From a virus: a stretch of 23,194 nt of DNA. The DNA is taken from positions 1 to 23,194 of the IMG/VR virus record IMGVR_UViG_3300032087_003871, one strand, 5' to 3'. The translations under genes and the position numbers were made by a program. Below, in pieces: positions 12,188-17,626 of the stretch. The notes beneath the pieces are model-generated. The model was not told where the DNA came from and did not search any database. It saw only the letters and a list, made by a program, of their open reading frames with translations. Positions within the stretch are counted from its first letter, which is position 1. Each line of letters begins with the position of its first letter.

Positions 12188-12684
12188 CATTGCTACACAG
12201 CAATATGAGGCTAAATTGATTGCCCTGAAGAGGCCGAGAATATAAGTCTCTTCTGAACCATGTTGGAGTGGATGACATTAGGGAATCCACTCTCCACATA
12301 GATTTAGAATGAGCGTTCAATCTTCAAGGTCTCTTCTCACTTTACAAAGTAAAGAAGTTAACCACTTCAATTTACCCGTATTTAACCCATAAAGCCCATC
12401 CCGAAGGGATAAGCAATATGACTAAATACGTTGCCCTCAAATATAAAGCCTCATAATTTTGCTACTAAGCACCCAAAGCCACTAAAGACCCAAAAGCATC
12501 GAGCTGACACTTGCATTTATGCTAAACGTGCATATTTATTGCGATTTTGCAACTTAATCTAATGGGTTAAGAATGGCTACTAACGATGCAAGGGTGGTTA
12601 CGCCTTAGCATGGGGAGGGTTTAGACAGCGTTCCGCGCGAAGCGCGGTTGGCCCCATAAAAAAAGGGGCTTATTGCCCCTTCTT
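12188..12684 (+). ncRNA. Putative structured non-coding RNA (~490 nt)
   Basis: A consensus promoter, no convincing ORF for ~470 bases, and a terminator define this transcript. Visible stems: ATTGCT/AGCAAT at the 5' end (12189-12204); GAAGAG/CTCTTC (~12227-12253); GAGTGGAT/ATCCACTC (~12266-12292); CTTTAC/GTAAAG (~12339-12353); ATCCC/GGGAT (~12398-12410); AAGG/CCTT near 12590-12606; ATGGGG/CCCCAT (12610-12657) enclosing CCGCGC/GCGCGG. A direct repeat with CAATATGA, CTAAAT and TTGCCCT occurs at 12201 and 12414. Large phage RNAs such as GOLLD and ROOL are comparators, but I see no diagnostic match. Not a tmRNA or tRNA by eye. Non-coding status is inferred. Confidence 0.6.
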
Positions 12685-12685
12685 G
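12663..12685. terminator. Bidirectional terminator between convergent transcripts
   Basis: AAGGGGC, TTATT loop, GCCCCTT (12675-12681). On the minus strand seven T follow, on the plus strand CTTGTTTT. It ends the RNA from the left and the minus-strand genes from the right. The loop holds the stop codon of the gene at 12670. Confidence 0.85.
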
Positions 12686-12801
12686 TTTTCCAATGCTCTA
12701 GCAAGTCTTTGTAGTTTTCTTAGTTTATACTTATCCCAGTAGTAAGTTGCCAAGCTTAGCCCTATTGCCAAAACCGTTATAAAAGTCATTATTTCAAGCA
12801 T
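12670..12801 (-). CDS. 43-residue membrane protein
   Basis: Starts at 12801 (AGAGG upstream) and overlaps the end of the previous minus-strand gene by 13 bases. One membrane span (MTFITVLAIGLSLATYYW) then a basic helix (DKYKLRKLQRLARALENKK). Its stop codon sits in the terminator loop. Too short for a family assignment. Confidence 0.6.
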   Translation of the reverse strand: MLEIMTFITVLAIGLSLATYYWDKYKLRKLQRLARALENKKGQ

Positions 12802-13070
12802 TCTATTAGCCTCTTTAGTGTTTCTTTCGGACTCTTCTCTAGCCCAGGTAATTCAGTTCCTAGCTCCGACTCAATCATCGCACGCAACTCTAGCTTTGTA
12901 ACTGGTAGCTCGTTTTTCTTCGTGCGGTAGGTGGTTTTTTGGTAGATGCCCATCTTGCTGAGCTTACCAATGATTGATCTTTTGGACTTTCCTAGTAGCT
13001 TGGCAAGTTCGTCGGTATTTGCTCCGTCGTATTTGCATAAGAGTGTTTCTTCTTCTTCAGGTGTATACAT
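12789..13070 (-). CDS. DNA-binding-like protein, paralogue A of a three-member family
   Basis: 93 residues from the ATG at 13070. N-terminal helix-turn-helix-like part: MYTPEEEETLLCKYDGANTD, then LAKLLGKSKRSIIGKLSKMG. The C-terminal part (KNELPVTKLELRAMIES) and LEKSPKETLKRLIECL match the two proteins at 13114 and 14820. The pattern is a familiar phage family in which a KSxRSxxxKLS helix is followed by a second helical domain; probably binds DNA. No ribosome-binding site is visible because the start directly follows the terminator T-run of the upstream gene. A longer frame upstream overlaps that gene and is unlikely. Confidence 0.7.
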   Translation of the reverse strand: MYTPEEEETLLCKYDGANTDELAKLLGKSKRSIIGKLSKMGIYQKTTYRTKKNELPVTKLELRAMIESELGTELPGLEKSPKETLKRLIECLK

Positions 13071-13072
13071 AG

Positions 13073-13104
13073 AAAAAAAGCCCCGCTCACGAAGTGAGCG
13101 AGGC
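13073..13104 (-). terminator. Rho-independent terminator (minus strand)
   Basis: On the minus strand GCCTCGCTCAC, loop TTC, GTGAGCGGGGC, then seven T: 11 pairs including one G-U. Lies between paralogues B and A, three bases before the start of A. Confidence 0.9.
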
Positions 13105-13113
13105 CCCCTTGGT

Positions 13114-13407
13114 TTAGATTGCAGCCTGAAGTGCGCGAATTGAAGCCATGTCAGCCTTCGCCAAACCTTCGATAGTCTCGAAAGGCACTCCCAAGCCAGA
13201 AGCGATTTCCGCAACAACGTCAGCCTTGCGAACACGCGGAGTGGACGACTTTACCACTACCTTAGGCTCGTAGGGCAACTGCTCATACTTCGCCTTGCTG
13301 ATGACAGAACGAGTGCTGAGACCGTGCTTAGCAGCAAAAGCAGCAGCGCTGTCGTAGTTGAAAGAACCGATTTCGTGCATTTCTGCAACAATAGCGTCAG
13401 TGTACAT
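13114..13407 (-). CDS. DNA-binding-like protein, paralogue B
   Basis: 97 residues from the ATG at 13407, preceded by AGAGGA. IGSFNYDSAAAFAAKHGLST, then RSVISKAKYEQLPYEPK, STPRVRKADVVAEIA and GLAKADMASIRAL. The core is nearly identical to paralogue C (14820). The first part looks like a helix-turn-helix, the second like a Lys/Arg helix and a small C-terminal helical domain. Has its own promoter (13464-13492). Possibly a regulator or DNA-organising protein; unproven. Confidence 0.75.
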   Translation of the reverse strand: MYTDAIVAEMHEIGSFNYDSAAAFAAKHGLSTRSVISKAKYEQLPYEPKVVVKSSTPRVRKADVVAEIASGLGVPFETIEGLAKADMASIRALQAAI

Positions 13408-13463
13408 AGTAATTTTTCCTCTGTTTTTCAAATTTTGCTAGGATTTCCCCAGCCGATGAAGAT

Positions 13464-13492
13464 ATTATAGGGCATCTCTGCCAATTTGTCAA
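13464..13492 (-). promoter_or_regulatory. Sigma70-type promoter (minus strand)
   Basis: Read on the minus strand: TTGACA (13492-13487), 17 bases, TATAAT (13469-13464), in the GTTCTTGACA context shared with plus-strand promoters. Drives paralogue B. Confidence 0.9.
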
Positions 13493-13499
13493 GAACTTT

Positions 13500-13745
13500 T
13501 TAGACGTATTTCCAAAAAAACTCGTCACCACTCCAGAACTCAAGCATGTCTGCCACGGTGTCAAATTCTTCCCCGTCCAGGTATTCTTCCTGAACTTGAG
13601 TCAGAAAGTCATCCCACTCTTCTTCAGTGTAAGTAACAATGTATTGGTCGGCCATGTGGAAAGAAACAGCATAAGGAGTTTTAGCCTGTAAAGACTTATA
13701 CTTCTTATACCAGTAGTTGGCTTCGGCTTCTTGGTAATCGAACAT
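13500..13745 (-). CDS. Small acidic protein, unknown function
   Basis: 81 residues, GGAG well placed before the ATG. Many Asp/Glu and aromatic residues, few basic ones (YTEEEWDDFLTQVQEEYLDG, then EEFDTVADMLEFWSGDEF). Such composition is seen in DNA-mimic anti-restriction proteins but also in other small phage proteins. Own promoter at 13771-13799. No known motif. Confidence 0.7.
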   Translation of the reverse strand: MFDYQEAEANYWYKKYKSLQAKTPYAVSFHMADQYIVTYTEEEWDDFLTQVQEEYLDGEEFDTVADMLEFWSGDEFFWKYV

Positions 13746-13770
13746 AAACTATCTCCTAAACAATGTGCAT

Positions 13771-13799
13771 ATTATAAGGGGTTGAGCTCCGTGTGTCAA
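13771..13799 (-). promoter_or_regulatory. Sigma70-type promoter (minus strand)
   Basis: Minus strand: TTGACA (13799-13794), 17 bases, TATAAT (13776-13771). Drives the acidic protein gene. Confidence 0.9.
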
Positions 13800-13892
13800 C
13801 AACTTTCTGCCTCAATTGGGCAAAAACGTAAAAAAATTCCGGGGGTGGCCTTCTTGCTAAAAATTCAACGATTTTTAGCCGCTTAACTATAA

Positions 13893-13952
13893 AAAACTCG
13901 CAAAAGCTCGTTAAAGCCTAGTAAAACTCGTAAAAGCTCGAAAAAGCCTCGT
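13893..13952. repeat. Two 30-bp tandem repeats with phased A-tracts (probable bent DNA)
   Basis: Copies 13893-13922 and 13923-13952 match at 26 of 30 bases. A-runs recur about every 10-11 bases (AAAACTCG, AAAAGCTCG, AAAGCC), in phase with the helix, which is the classic pattern of intrinsically curved DNA. Lies in the gene-free block 13800-14522, upstream of three promoters and iterons. Confidence 0.8.
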
Positions 13953-14039
13953 ATTCCTACTTCCGAGTTACGCGACGAAGTCGCAGGGCCTTGGGGCTAG
14001 ACTACCTCGAGTTTTTTGCGCGCTGAGTGTCGAAAGTGC

Positions 14040-14068
14040 TTGACATAGCATCGGTTTGGCACTAAAAT
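14040..14068 (+). promoter_or_regulatory. Plus-strand promoter 1 of three, GC-rich discriminator
   Basis: AAAGTGC TTGACA (14040-14045), 17 bases, TAAAAT (14063-14068), then TGGCGCGG. No plus-strand gene follows. Confidence 0.75.
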
Positions 14069-14115
14069 TGGCGCGGCCCGTTTGTTGCCTTGTTACAGAG
14101 CGGGCAAGAAAGTGC

Positions 14116-14144
14116 TTGACACAGAACCTTTTCCGTGCTATACT
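14116..14144 (+). promoter_or_regulatory. Plus-strand promoter 2 of three
   Basis: AAAGTGC TTGACA (14116-14121), 17 bases, TATACT (14139-14144), then ACCAGGGCGGG. Same upstream bases as promoter 1. Confidence 0.75.
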
Positions 14145-14214
14145 ACCAGGGCGGGCACGGGGTCCGGCAGCAAAGACTTGCATAAATTTTTTTCTCTCGC
14201 GCAGTCGAAAAAGC

Positions 14215-14243
14215 TTGACATGGGTCGCTTTTGCACTCATAAT
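14215..14243 (+). promoter_or_regulatory. Plus-strand promoter 3 of three
   Basis: GAAAAAGC TTGACA (14215-14220), 17 bases, CATAAT (14238-14243), then TTGGCGCGCC. It points into the 24-bp repeat array 50 bases downstream. Confidence 0.7.
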
Positions 14244-14292
14244 TTGGCGCGCCGGCGCCCAAGCCCCGTTGGTTCGCTTGTTAAAATGCTGG

Positions 14293-14387
14293 ACGAAAAT
14301 TAGGTTATTGTGCTATACGAAAATTAGGTTATTGTGCTATACGAAAATTAGGTTATTGTGCTATACGAAAATTAGGTTATTGTGCTA
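14293..14387. repeat. Iteron-like array: four 24-bp direct repeats
   Basis: Unit ACGAAAATTAGGTTATTGTG followed by CTAT, repeated at 14293, 14317, 14341 and 14365 without spacers; the last copy lacks one base. Copies are identical. Perfect short head-to-tail repeats next to AT-rich DNA are typical of replication-initiator or repressor binding sites. Confidence 0.9.
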
Positions 14388-14439
14388 AATTTTTTAGACT
14401 AACGTTTTGAAAATTGCTTTCAAAAATCGCGAAAATGCT

Positions 14440-14502
14440 ACTTCGGTTTCGCACTTCGGTTTCGCACTGGCGCGGCGGCGCCGAAATTATCAATCGATAA
14501 TT
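14440..14502. repeat. 13-bp tandem repeat and inverted repeats beside the iterons
   Basis: ACTTCGGTTTCGC is repeated exactly at 14440 and 14453. GGCGCGGCGGCGCC follows (14469-14482), then AATTATC / GATAATT inverted arms (14485-14502) with a 4-base centre. Together with the flanking elements this completes a compact control region. Confidence 0.8.
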
Positions 14503-14522
14503 CCGACGACCGGGTTAAGGCG

Positions 14523-14753
14523 CTATGTTTCGCGCCTATCCTCACTATAGCTTTCCCAAGCGTCCTTAAGAAACAAGCGGATAGCTCGCCTAGAATCGCC
14601 CGATCCTTGCCCAGAGGGTGCACAGTATCCGCTAGGATGTTCCGCGTGGTAAAGCATATCTCGCAAAAGCGTCTCGCTAATTTCCAGCGTGATGGTTGCC
14701 TGTTCCTCAATTGTGATGACTTCGATTTCTTCGATTCTAGACCCAATATACAT
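14523..14753 (-). CDS. Small protein, unknown function
   Basis: 76 residues, AGAGGA upstream of the ATG in a leader (CAGAGGAAACTAAAA) that is shared with paralogues B and C. Beta-like N-terminus (RIEEIEVITIEEQATITLEI), helix, then a Gly/Ser-rich loop with PSGYCAPSGQGSGDSRR and a helix. Not recognised. Own promoter at 14787-14815. Confidence 0.65.
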   Translation of the reverse strand: MYIGSRIEEIEVITIEEQATITLEISETLLRDMLYHAEHPSGYCAPSGQGSGDSRRAIRLFLKDAWESYSEDRRET

Positions 14754-14786
14754 TTTTAGTTTCCTCTGCCGTCTTAGTGTTAGGAG

Positions 14787-14815
14787 ATTATGGGGCCTTG
14801 CGGCCCCATTGTCAA
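14787..14815 (-). promoter_or_regulatory. Minus-strand promoter with operator-like palindrome in the spacer
   Basis: Minus strand: TTGACA (14815-14810), 17 bases, CATAAT (14792-14787). TGGGGCC TTGC GGCCCCA (14791-14808) fills the spacer, so a bound repressor would block RNA polymerase. Confidence 0.8.
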
Positions 14816-14819
14816 CAAG

Positions 14820-15125
14820 TTAGCCTATGTGGCTAACCAGTTCGTTGAGCGACCGCATGTCGGCCTTCGCCAAACCCGCGAGCGCGTCGGCGTCAGCGCC
14901 GATTTGCTCGGCAAGCGCCGCGACAATGTCGCTCTTGCGAACGCGAGGCGTTGAAGCTTTGGCTACAACGCGAGGCGTGTATTCCAGCCCCATGCTCTTA
15001 ACCTTGCTCACAACGCTGCGAGTGGTCAAGTCTGCATATCGGTCTGCAAAAGCAGCCGCAGAATCGTAGTTAAAGCTGCCGATTTTTCGGAGTTCGGCTT
15101 CCATCTTCTCGGAGTAGTTAGACAT
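14820..15125 (-). CDS. DNA-binding-like protein, paralogue C
   Basis: 101 residues from the ATG at 15125 (AGAGGAAC upstream); the 30 extra upstream residues lack a ribosome-binding site. IGSFNYDSAAAFADRY, LTTRSVVSKVKSMGLEYTPR, STPRVRKSDIVAALAEQIG and GLAKADMRSLNEL align along the whole length with paralogue B and more distantly with A. Higher GC content than B, so the copies diverged or came separately. Likely DNA-binding. Confidence 0.75.
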   Translation of the reverse strand: MSNYSEKMEAELRKIGSFNYDSAAAFADRYADLTTRSVVSKVKSMGLEYTPRVVAKASTPRVRKSDIVAALAEQIGADADALAGLAKADMRSLNELVSHIG

Positions 15126-15160
15126 AATTTTTAGTTCCTCTGTCGTTTTAGTGTGAAAGT

Positions 15161-15190
15161 ATTGTAACACGAATTTTTGAATACGTGCAA
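15161..15190 (-). promoter_or_regulatory. Probable promoter (minus strand)
   Basis: Minus strand: TTGCAC (15190-15185), 18 bases, TACAAT (15166-15161). Weaker match; precedes paralogue C. Confidence 0.6.
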
Positions 15191-15193
15191 GCA

Positions 15194-15448
15194 TTATTTG
15201 AAAATAATTAGGCAAAAAAGCAAAGTTTGAATAGAAAAGCCCAGCCCATTGGAAACAAGGTAGATTGTGTCACGCTGAATATAGGCTCGAATGAAGTAGA
15301 GCGCCAGCCCGATTTGCAACATCAAAACCATTGAGAGCGGCGGCAATTCTGCCTGCCCCAATACGACCAGCTCATAAAGAGCGGGGAAGCTGGCACATTG
15401 CACAAGCAACATACCAACCCATCCGATTACGCGTTCTAGTCTACCCAT
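15194..15448 (-). CDS. Three-helix membrane protein, SemiSWEET/PQ-loop-like
   Basis: 84 residues with three hydrophobic spans: VIGWVGMLLVQCASFPALY, LSMVLMLQIGLALYFIRAY and VSNGLGFSIQTLLFCLIIF. The size, three-helix topology and prolines after the first helix (LPPLSMV) recall SemiSWEET-type half-transporters. That assignment is tentative. ATG overlaps the exonuclease stop by eight bases (ATGGGTAG), with GGAG upstream. Confidence 0.6.
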   Translation of the reverse strand: MGRLERVIGWVGMLLVQCASFPALYELVVLGQAELPPLSMVLMLQIGLALYFIRAYIQRDTIYLVSNGLGFSIQTLLFCLIIFK

Positions 15449-16112
15449 TTACAATTCTCCAAGGTTGTGCGTTTACAATGCCGTATGGTACACGCTTTTT
15501 AGCAGAAAAGCAATCAGCTAAAATCGCGGTTTCTATTCGCGCATCGGATAGTGCGGTATGGTCCTCAATAAAACCCCAGTCACCCCGACAAAATCGGTAG
15601 GCATATTCTGCGCCCGTGCGAATATTGCCAGCCGCAGAAACCCAACCTTGCTCGTTTGCAAGTTGCTTGTAAGTAGCGGTATTTAGCTTGGCTTCACAAG
15701 CGAATTGCCAAATGTCGAGTTGTTTTATAGGCGATTGAAATATTGAGCCATTGCCAAGTAGCTCGTTGGTCTGTCCCATAACGCGACGGTCGAAACCGAG
15801 GTTATAGGCTGATAAGACGTTGACATTGTAGGCGGAAACATCCGCTTGAATGTTAGCGACAATATCCGCCCAAGACACAAGCGAAATCTCGCCAGAATCA
15901 AGCATTGGAGCATAGTGAGAGAACATTTTGCGCGCATAAAATGCGCCCATCATTTTCTCTGCATCGGTGAAAATCTCAGAAACGAGCGCGTTGTATTCGC
16001 TCAGAATTTCGCCGCGTTTGTTGGTGATGGTGTAGCCAACATCGTAAACGTGACCCTTGAGGTCACAGGTTTCCGTGTCGAGAACCATAAAGATATTTTG
16101 TGCCATCGGCAT
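15441..16112 (-). CDS. DnaQ-like 3'-5' exonuclease (DEDDh)
   Basis: 223 residues from the ATG at 16112, preceded by GGAG; 20 more residues upstream would include the promoter region and are unlikely. DTE at 12-14 (MVLDTET), Asn104 and Asp108 in NLGFD, and His185/Asp190 in HTALSD give the full DEDDh catalytic set. Length fits a stand-alone exonuclease domain. It would degrade or proofread DNA or trim RNA from 3' ends in the cytoplasm. Followed by a membrane protein with 8-base overlap, driven by the promoter at 16143-16172. Confidence 0.85.
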   Translation of the reverse strand: MPMAQNIFMVLDTETCDLKGHVYDVGYTITNKRGEILSEYNALVSEIFTDAEKMMGAFYARKMFSHYAPMLDSGEISLVSWADIVANIQADVSAYNVNVLSAYNLGFDRRVMGQTNELLGNGSIFQSPIKQLDIWQFACEAKLNTATYKQLANEQGWVSAAGNIRTGAEYAYRFCRGDWGFIEDHTALSDARIETAILADCFSAKKRVPYGIVNAQPWRIVNG

Positions 16113-16142
16113 AAATGCGTCTCCGCTGTTGAATGAGTGGGT

Positions 16143-16172
16143 ATTATAAATCCGGTGAAAAATAAAAGACAA
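16143..16172 (-). promoter_or_regulatory. Promoter of the exonuclease gene (minus strand)
   Basis: Minus strand: TTGTCT (16172-16167), 18 bases, TATAAT (16148-16143). Confidence 0.7.
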
Positions 16173-16207
16173 TGATTTATTTTCATGTCATCTTGAAAAA
16201 AATTCGC

Positions 16208-16270
16208 TTGACAGCGTCCAGGAGGCTGTGGTAAAATCGGCGCCCCCAGGGCATAAGCCCTGGGGTTTTT
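16208..16270 (+). promoter_or_regulatory. Promoter fused to a terminator: possible ~27-nt hairpin RNA
   Basis: Plus strand TTGACA (16208-16213), 18 bases, TAAAAT (16232-16237), then CGGCG. The predicted start (~16244) is the first base of CCCCAGGGC (16244-16252), ATAA loop, GCCCTGGGG (16257-16265) and TTTTT. No plus-strand gene follows. On the minus strand no T-run follows the hairpin. Confidence 0.6.
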
Positions 16271-16277
16271 ATCGCTT

Positions 16278-16475
16278 TTATTCATATCCTAGGCGATACC
16301 AGCGATCCCCGCAGCATTCGCAATCTATTCCCTGTTCAACCCCGTCGAAATACACAAGCCCGCTTTCTTCCGCTTTTCTGTCGGCATCTTCTTTGCTATA
16401 AGCCTCAATGGTTACGGATTCGGGTCCATTGAAGTATCCGCCCGAATTGTTTTGGTGATAAGTAAAAGTTTTCAT
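16278..16475 (-). CDS. Conserved phage protein with CECCGDRW motif
   Basis: 65 residues: MKTFTYHQNNSGGYFNG at the start, then YSKEDADRKAEESGLVYFDG and GIDCECCGDRWYRLGY at the end. This start and CxCCGDRW ending are strongly conserved in many phages, including T4-like cyanophages. The three Cys may bind a metal. Function unknown. AGG-rich leader; separated by two bases from the upstream 25-residue ORF. Confidence 0.8.
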   Translation of the reverse strand: MKTFTYHQNNSGGYFNGPESVTIEAYSKEDADRKAEESGLVYFDGVEQGIDCECCGDRWYRLGYE

Positions 16476-16553
16476 TTAGTTTTCCTCAATTTCCTGATAA
16501 AACAATTCTAACTCAAATCCGTAGGGCAACGTAAGCTCTATGTGCTCTATCAT
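16476..16553 (-). CDS. 25-residue ORF, possible small protein
   Basis: Starts in an ATGA overlap with the deoxyribosyltransferase-like gene, AGAGG upstream, and ends directly before the next ATG, so it fills an otherwise empty gap. Product MIEHIELTLPYGFELELFY then QEIEEN, acidic. Its length makes it uncertain. Confidence 0.4.
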   Translation of the reverse strand: MIEHIELTLPYGFELELFYQEIEEN

Positions 16554-17029
16554 AGCGGCCTCTTAGCCGCTAGCCTAACACGTCGGCGAATGCCATTGCC
16601 CGTATCGGTGGACGCCATCCAATAAGCTTTGAGAAAGCCATCATAGAATGAGAGCCCATTGCCTACCCAATTCCAGAGTCGATGATGGGTAAACGCAACA
16701 TCGGACACCGCGCAAGGCGAAAAGGTCTTACAAGTGTTTATGCAGTAGACCGGCTTACCTTGGCCGATAGCATGGCCGGCTTCCATGATAACTCCGCGTT
16801 GCTCTTCGTCATCGGCACCACAGTAGATAATCACGGCATCGGCTGCGGTCACGTCTTCAAGACAGTAGTCCCAGATGTCCGAGCGGGTAATCTCTCGCCC
16901 TTGATAGATGGCGGGGCTTTCGCTGTCGCCTTCTATGTCAATCCATCGGCCAGTAATGTCAAACCCCTGCGAGCGTATCTTTTTCCAGAGGTCAGCGTGC
17001 CAGATCTTAGATGCTCCATAGATTTTCAT
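16550..17029 (-). CDS. Nucleoside 2-deoxyribosyltransferase-like protein
   Basis: 159 residues. Starts MKIYGASKIWHADLWKKIRS then GFDITGRWID, has a central DVTAADAVIIYCG (~59-71) and IMEAGHAIGQGKPVYCI (~81-97), where Glu83 corresponds to the family's catalytic Glu. This is the Rossmann-like fold of nucleoside deoxyribosyltransferases and related N-glycosidases. It may salvage or alter nucleosides during infection; a role against nucleotide-signalling defences is also conceivable but not shown. Promoter at 17056-17084 inside the upstream gene; overlaps that gene by 23 bases. Confidence 0.7.
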   Translation of the reverse strand: MKIYGASKIWHADLWKKIRSQGFDITGRWIDIEGDSESPAIYQGREITRSDIWDYCLEDVTAADAVIIYCGADDEEQRGVIMEAGHAIGQGKPVYCINTCKTFSPCAVSDVAFTHHRLWNWVGNGLSFYDGFLKAYWMASTDTGNGIRRRVRLAAKRPL

Positions 17030-17189
17030 AGTTTTCTCCGTTGTTGGTGATAGGGATTATATCAAAAGTTTTTTCTGGGTGCAACCTCTGAAATTCCCAT
17101 TTAATCCTGGCTTTGGCGGAAGCCAGGGATGGGGCTACGGCATAGCCCACATCCATAATCTCGCCCTTTTCCATAATCCAATATTCCAT
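17007..17189 (-). CDS. Small protein, unknown function
   Basis: 60 residues. Start at 17189 by TAATG coupling with GGAG in the upstream gene. Contains MEYWIMEKGEIMDVGYAVAP then helix SLASAKARIKWEFQRLH. A compact alpha/beta protein; I do not recognise it. Contains the internal promoter of the following gene. Confidence 0.65.
   Translation of the reverse strand: MEYWIMEKGEIMDVGYAVAPSLASAKARIKWEFQRLHPEKTFDIIPITNNGENYENLWSI
17056..17084 (-). promoter_or_regulatory. Promoter inside a gene, for the deoxyribosyltransferase-like gene (minus strand)
   Basis: Minus strand: TTGCAC (17084-17079), 17 bases, TATAAT (17061-17056). Confidence 0.7.
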
Positions 17190-17383
17190 TAGTTTTTCTC
17201 CAGCCATTTTCCCGTAACGGGATGGCTAGCAAACATAGAGAAAAATGCCCCAAATAACAGTAAAAAGACGGTTACGCAAAAAAAGACGCCGGGACCGACA
17301 GCCTGGATAATCCACATAAGTATAAAGGGCGACGCCATAGCGGCCGCGGCCGCTACTAATGATAATGGAATAATACGCTTCAT
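17189..17383 (-). CDS. Small membrane protein with two spans
   Basis: 64 residues, TAATG coupling on both sides. Hydrophobic spans IPLSLVAAAAAMASPFILMW and VFFCVTVFLLLFGAFFSMFA, short basic tail. Function unknown; holin-like topology but in the early/minus block, so a lysis role is doubtful. Confidence 0.65.
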   Translation of the reverse strand: MKRIIPLSLVAAAAAMASPFILMWIIQAVGPGVFFCVTVFLLLFGAFFSMFASHPVTGKWLEKN

Positions 17384-17529
17384 TATTTTTTCTCCGTCTT
17401 GAATTCAATGCTACCGTCTTCATTGTAGACGGGCTTGGCTACCGGCTGTTGAGAGCGCGGGCATTTGCGGCGAGCCGGTCCATTGTTGCCCGGTAGTTTC
17501 ATCGCCTCGATTCGTTCCTTCAATGACAT
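17383..17529 (-). CDS. 48-residue basic protein
   Basis: Starts at 17529: MSLKERIEAMKLPGNNGPAR followed by RKCPRSQQPVAKPVYNEDGS. TAATG overlap with the next gene. Coding-like codon use and coupling support it; first gene of the minus-strand operon after the promoter at 17557-17586. Unknown function. Confidence 0.6.
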   Translation of the reverse strand: MSLKERIEAMKLPGNNGPARRKCPRSQQPVAKPVYNEDGSIEFKTEKK

Positions 17530-17556
17530 GGGTGTATTCCCTTAGTTGATGTAATC

Positions 17557-17586
17557 ATTATGCCTGAGCTTGCCCAGGTTGTCTAA
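17557..17586 (-). promoter_or_regulatory. Probable promoter (minus strand)
   Basis: Minus strand: TTAGAC (17586-17581), 18 bases, CATAAT (17562-17557). Moderate match; it would start the operon 17529 to 16550. Confidence 0.5.
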
Positions 17587-17626
17587 TACCGATTTGGAAT
17601 AAGGGGGGCGGTTCTTAGACCTTGAT

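Noticed and set aside
12188-12684. tmRNA or tRNA
   Set aside because: No tRNA-like acceptor/T-arm with GTTCGA and CCA and no tag reading frame were found; the GGGG/CCCC pairing near 12613-12655 is a separate stem.
13071-13235. N-terminal extension of paralogue A
   Set aside because: The extra frame overlaps paralogue B and crosses a strong terminator; the family-like start is at 13070.
14293-14387. Possible CRISPR-like repeats
   Set aside because: The 24-bp units follow directly without spacers, so this is an iteron-type tandem repeat.
14056-14388. ORF with TKIRLLCY repeats on the plus strand
   Set aside because: It is simply the translation of the 24-bp repeat array and promoter region; no ribosome-binding site and no plausible protein.
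16113-16172. 20-residue N-terminal extension of the exonuclease
   Set aside because: It spans the -10/-35 region of the promoter and lacks a ribosome-binding site, which is present before 16112.
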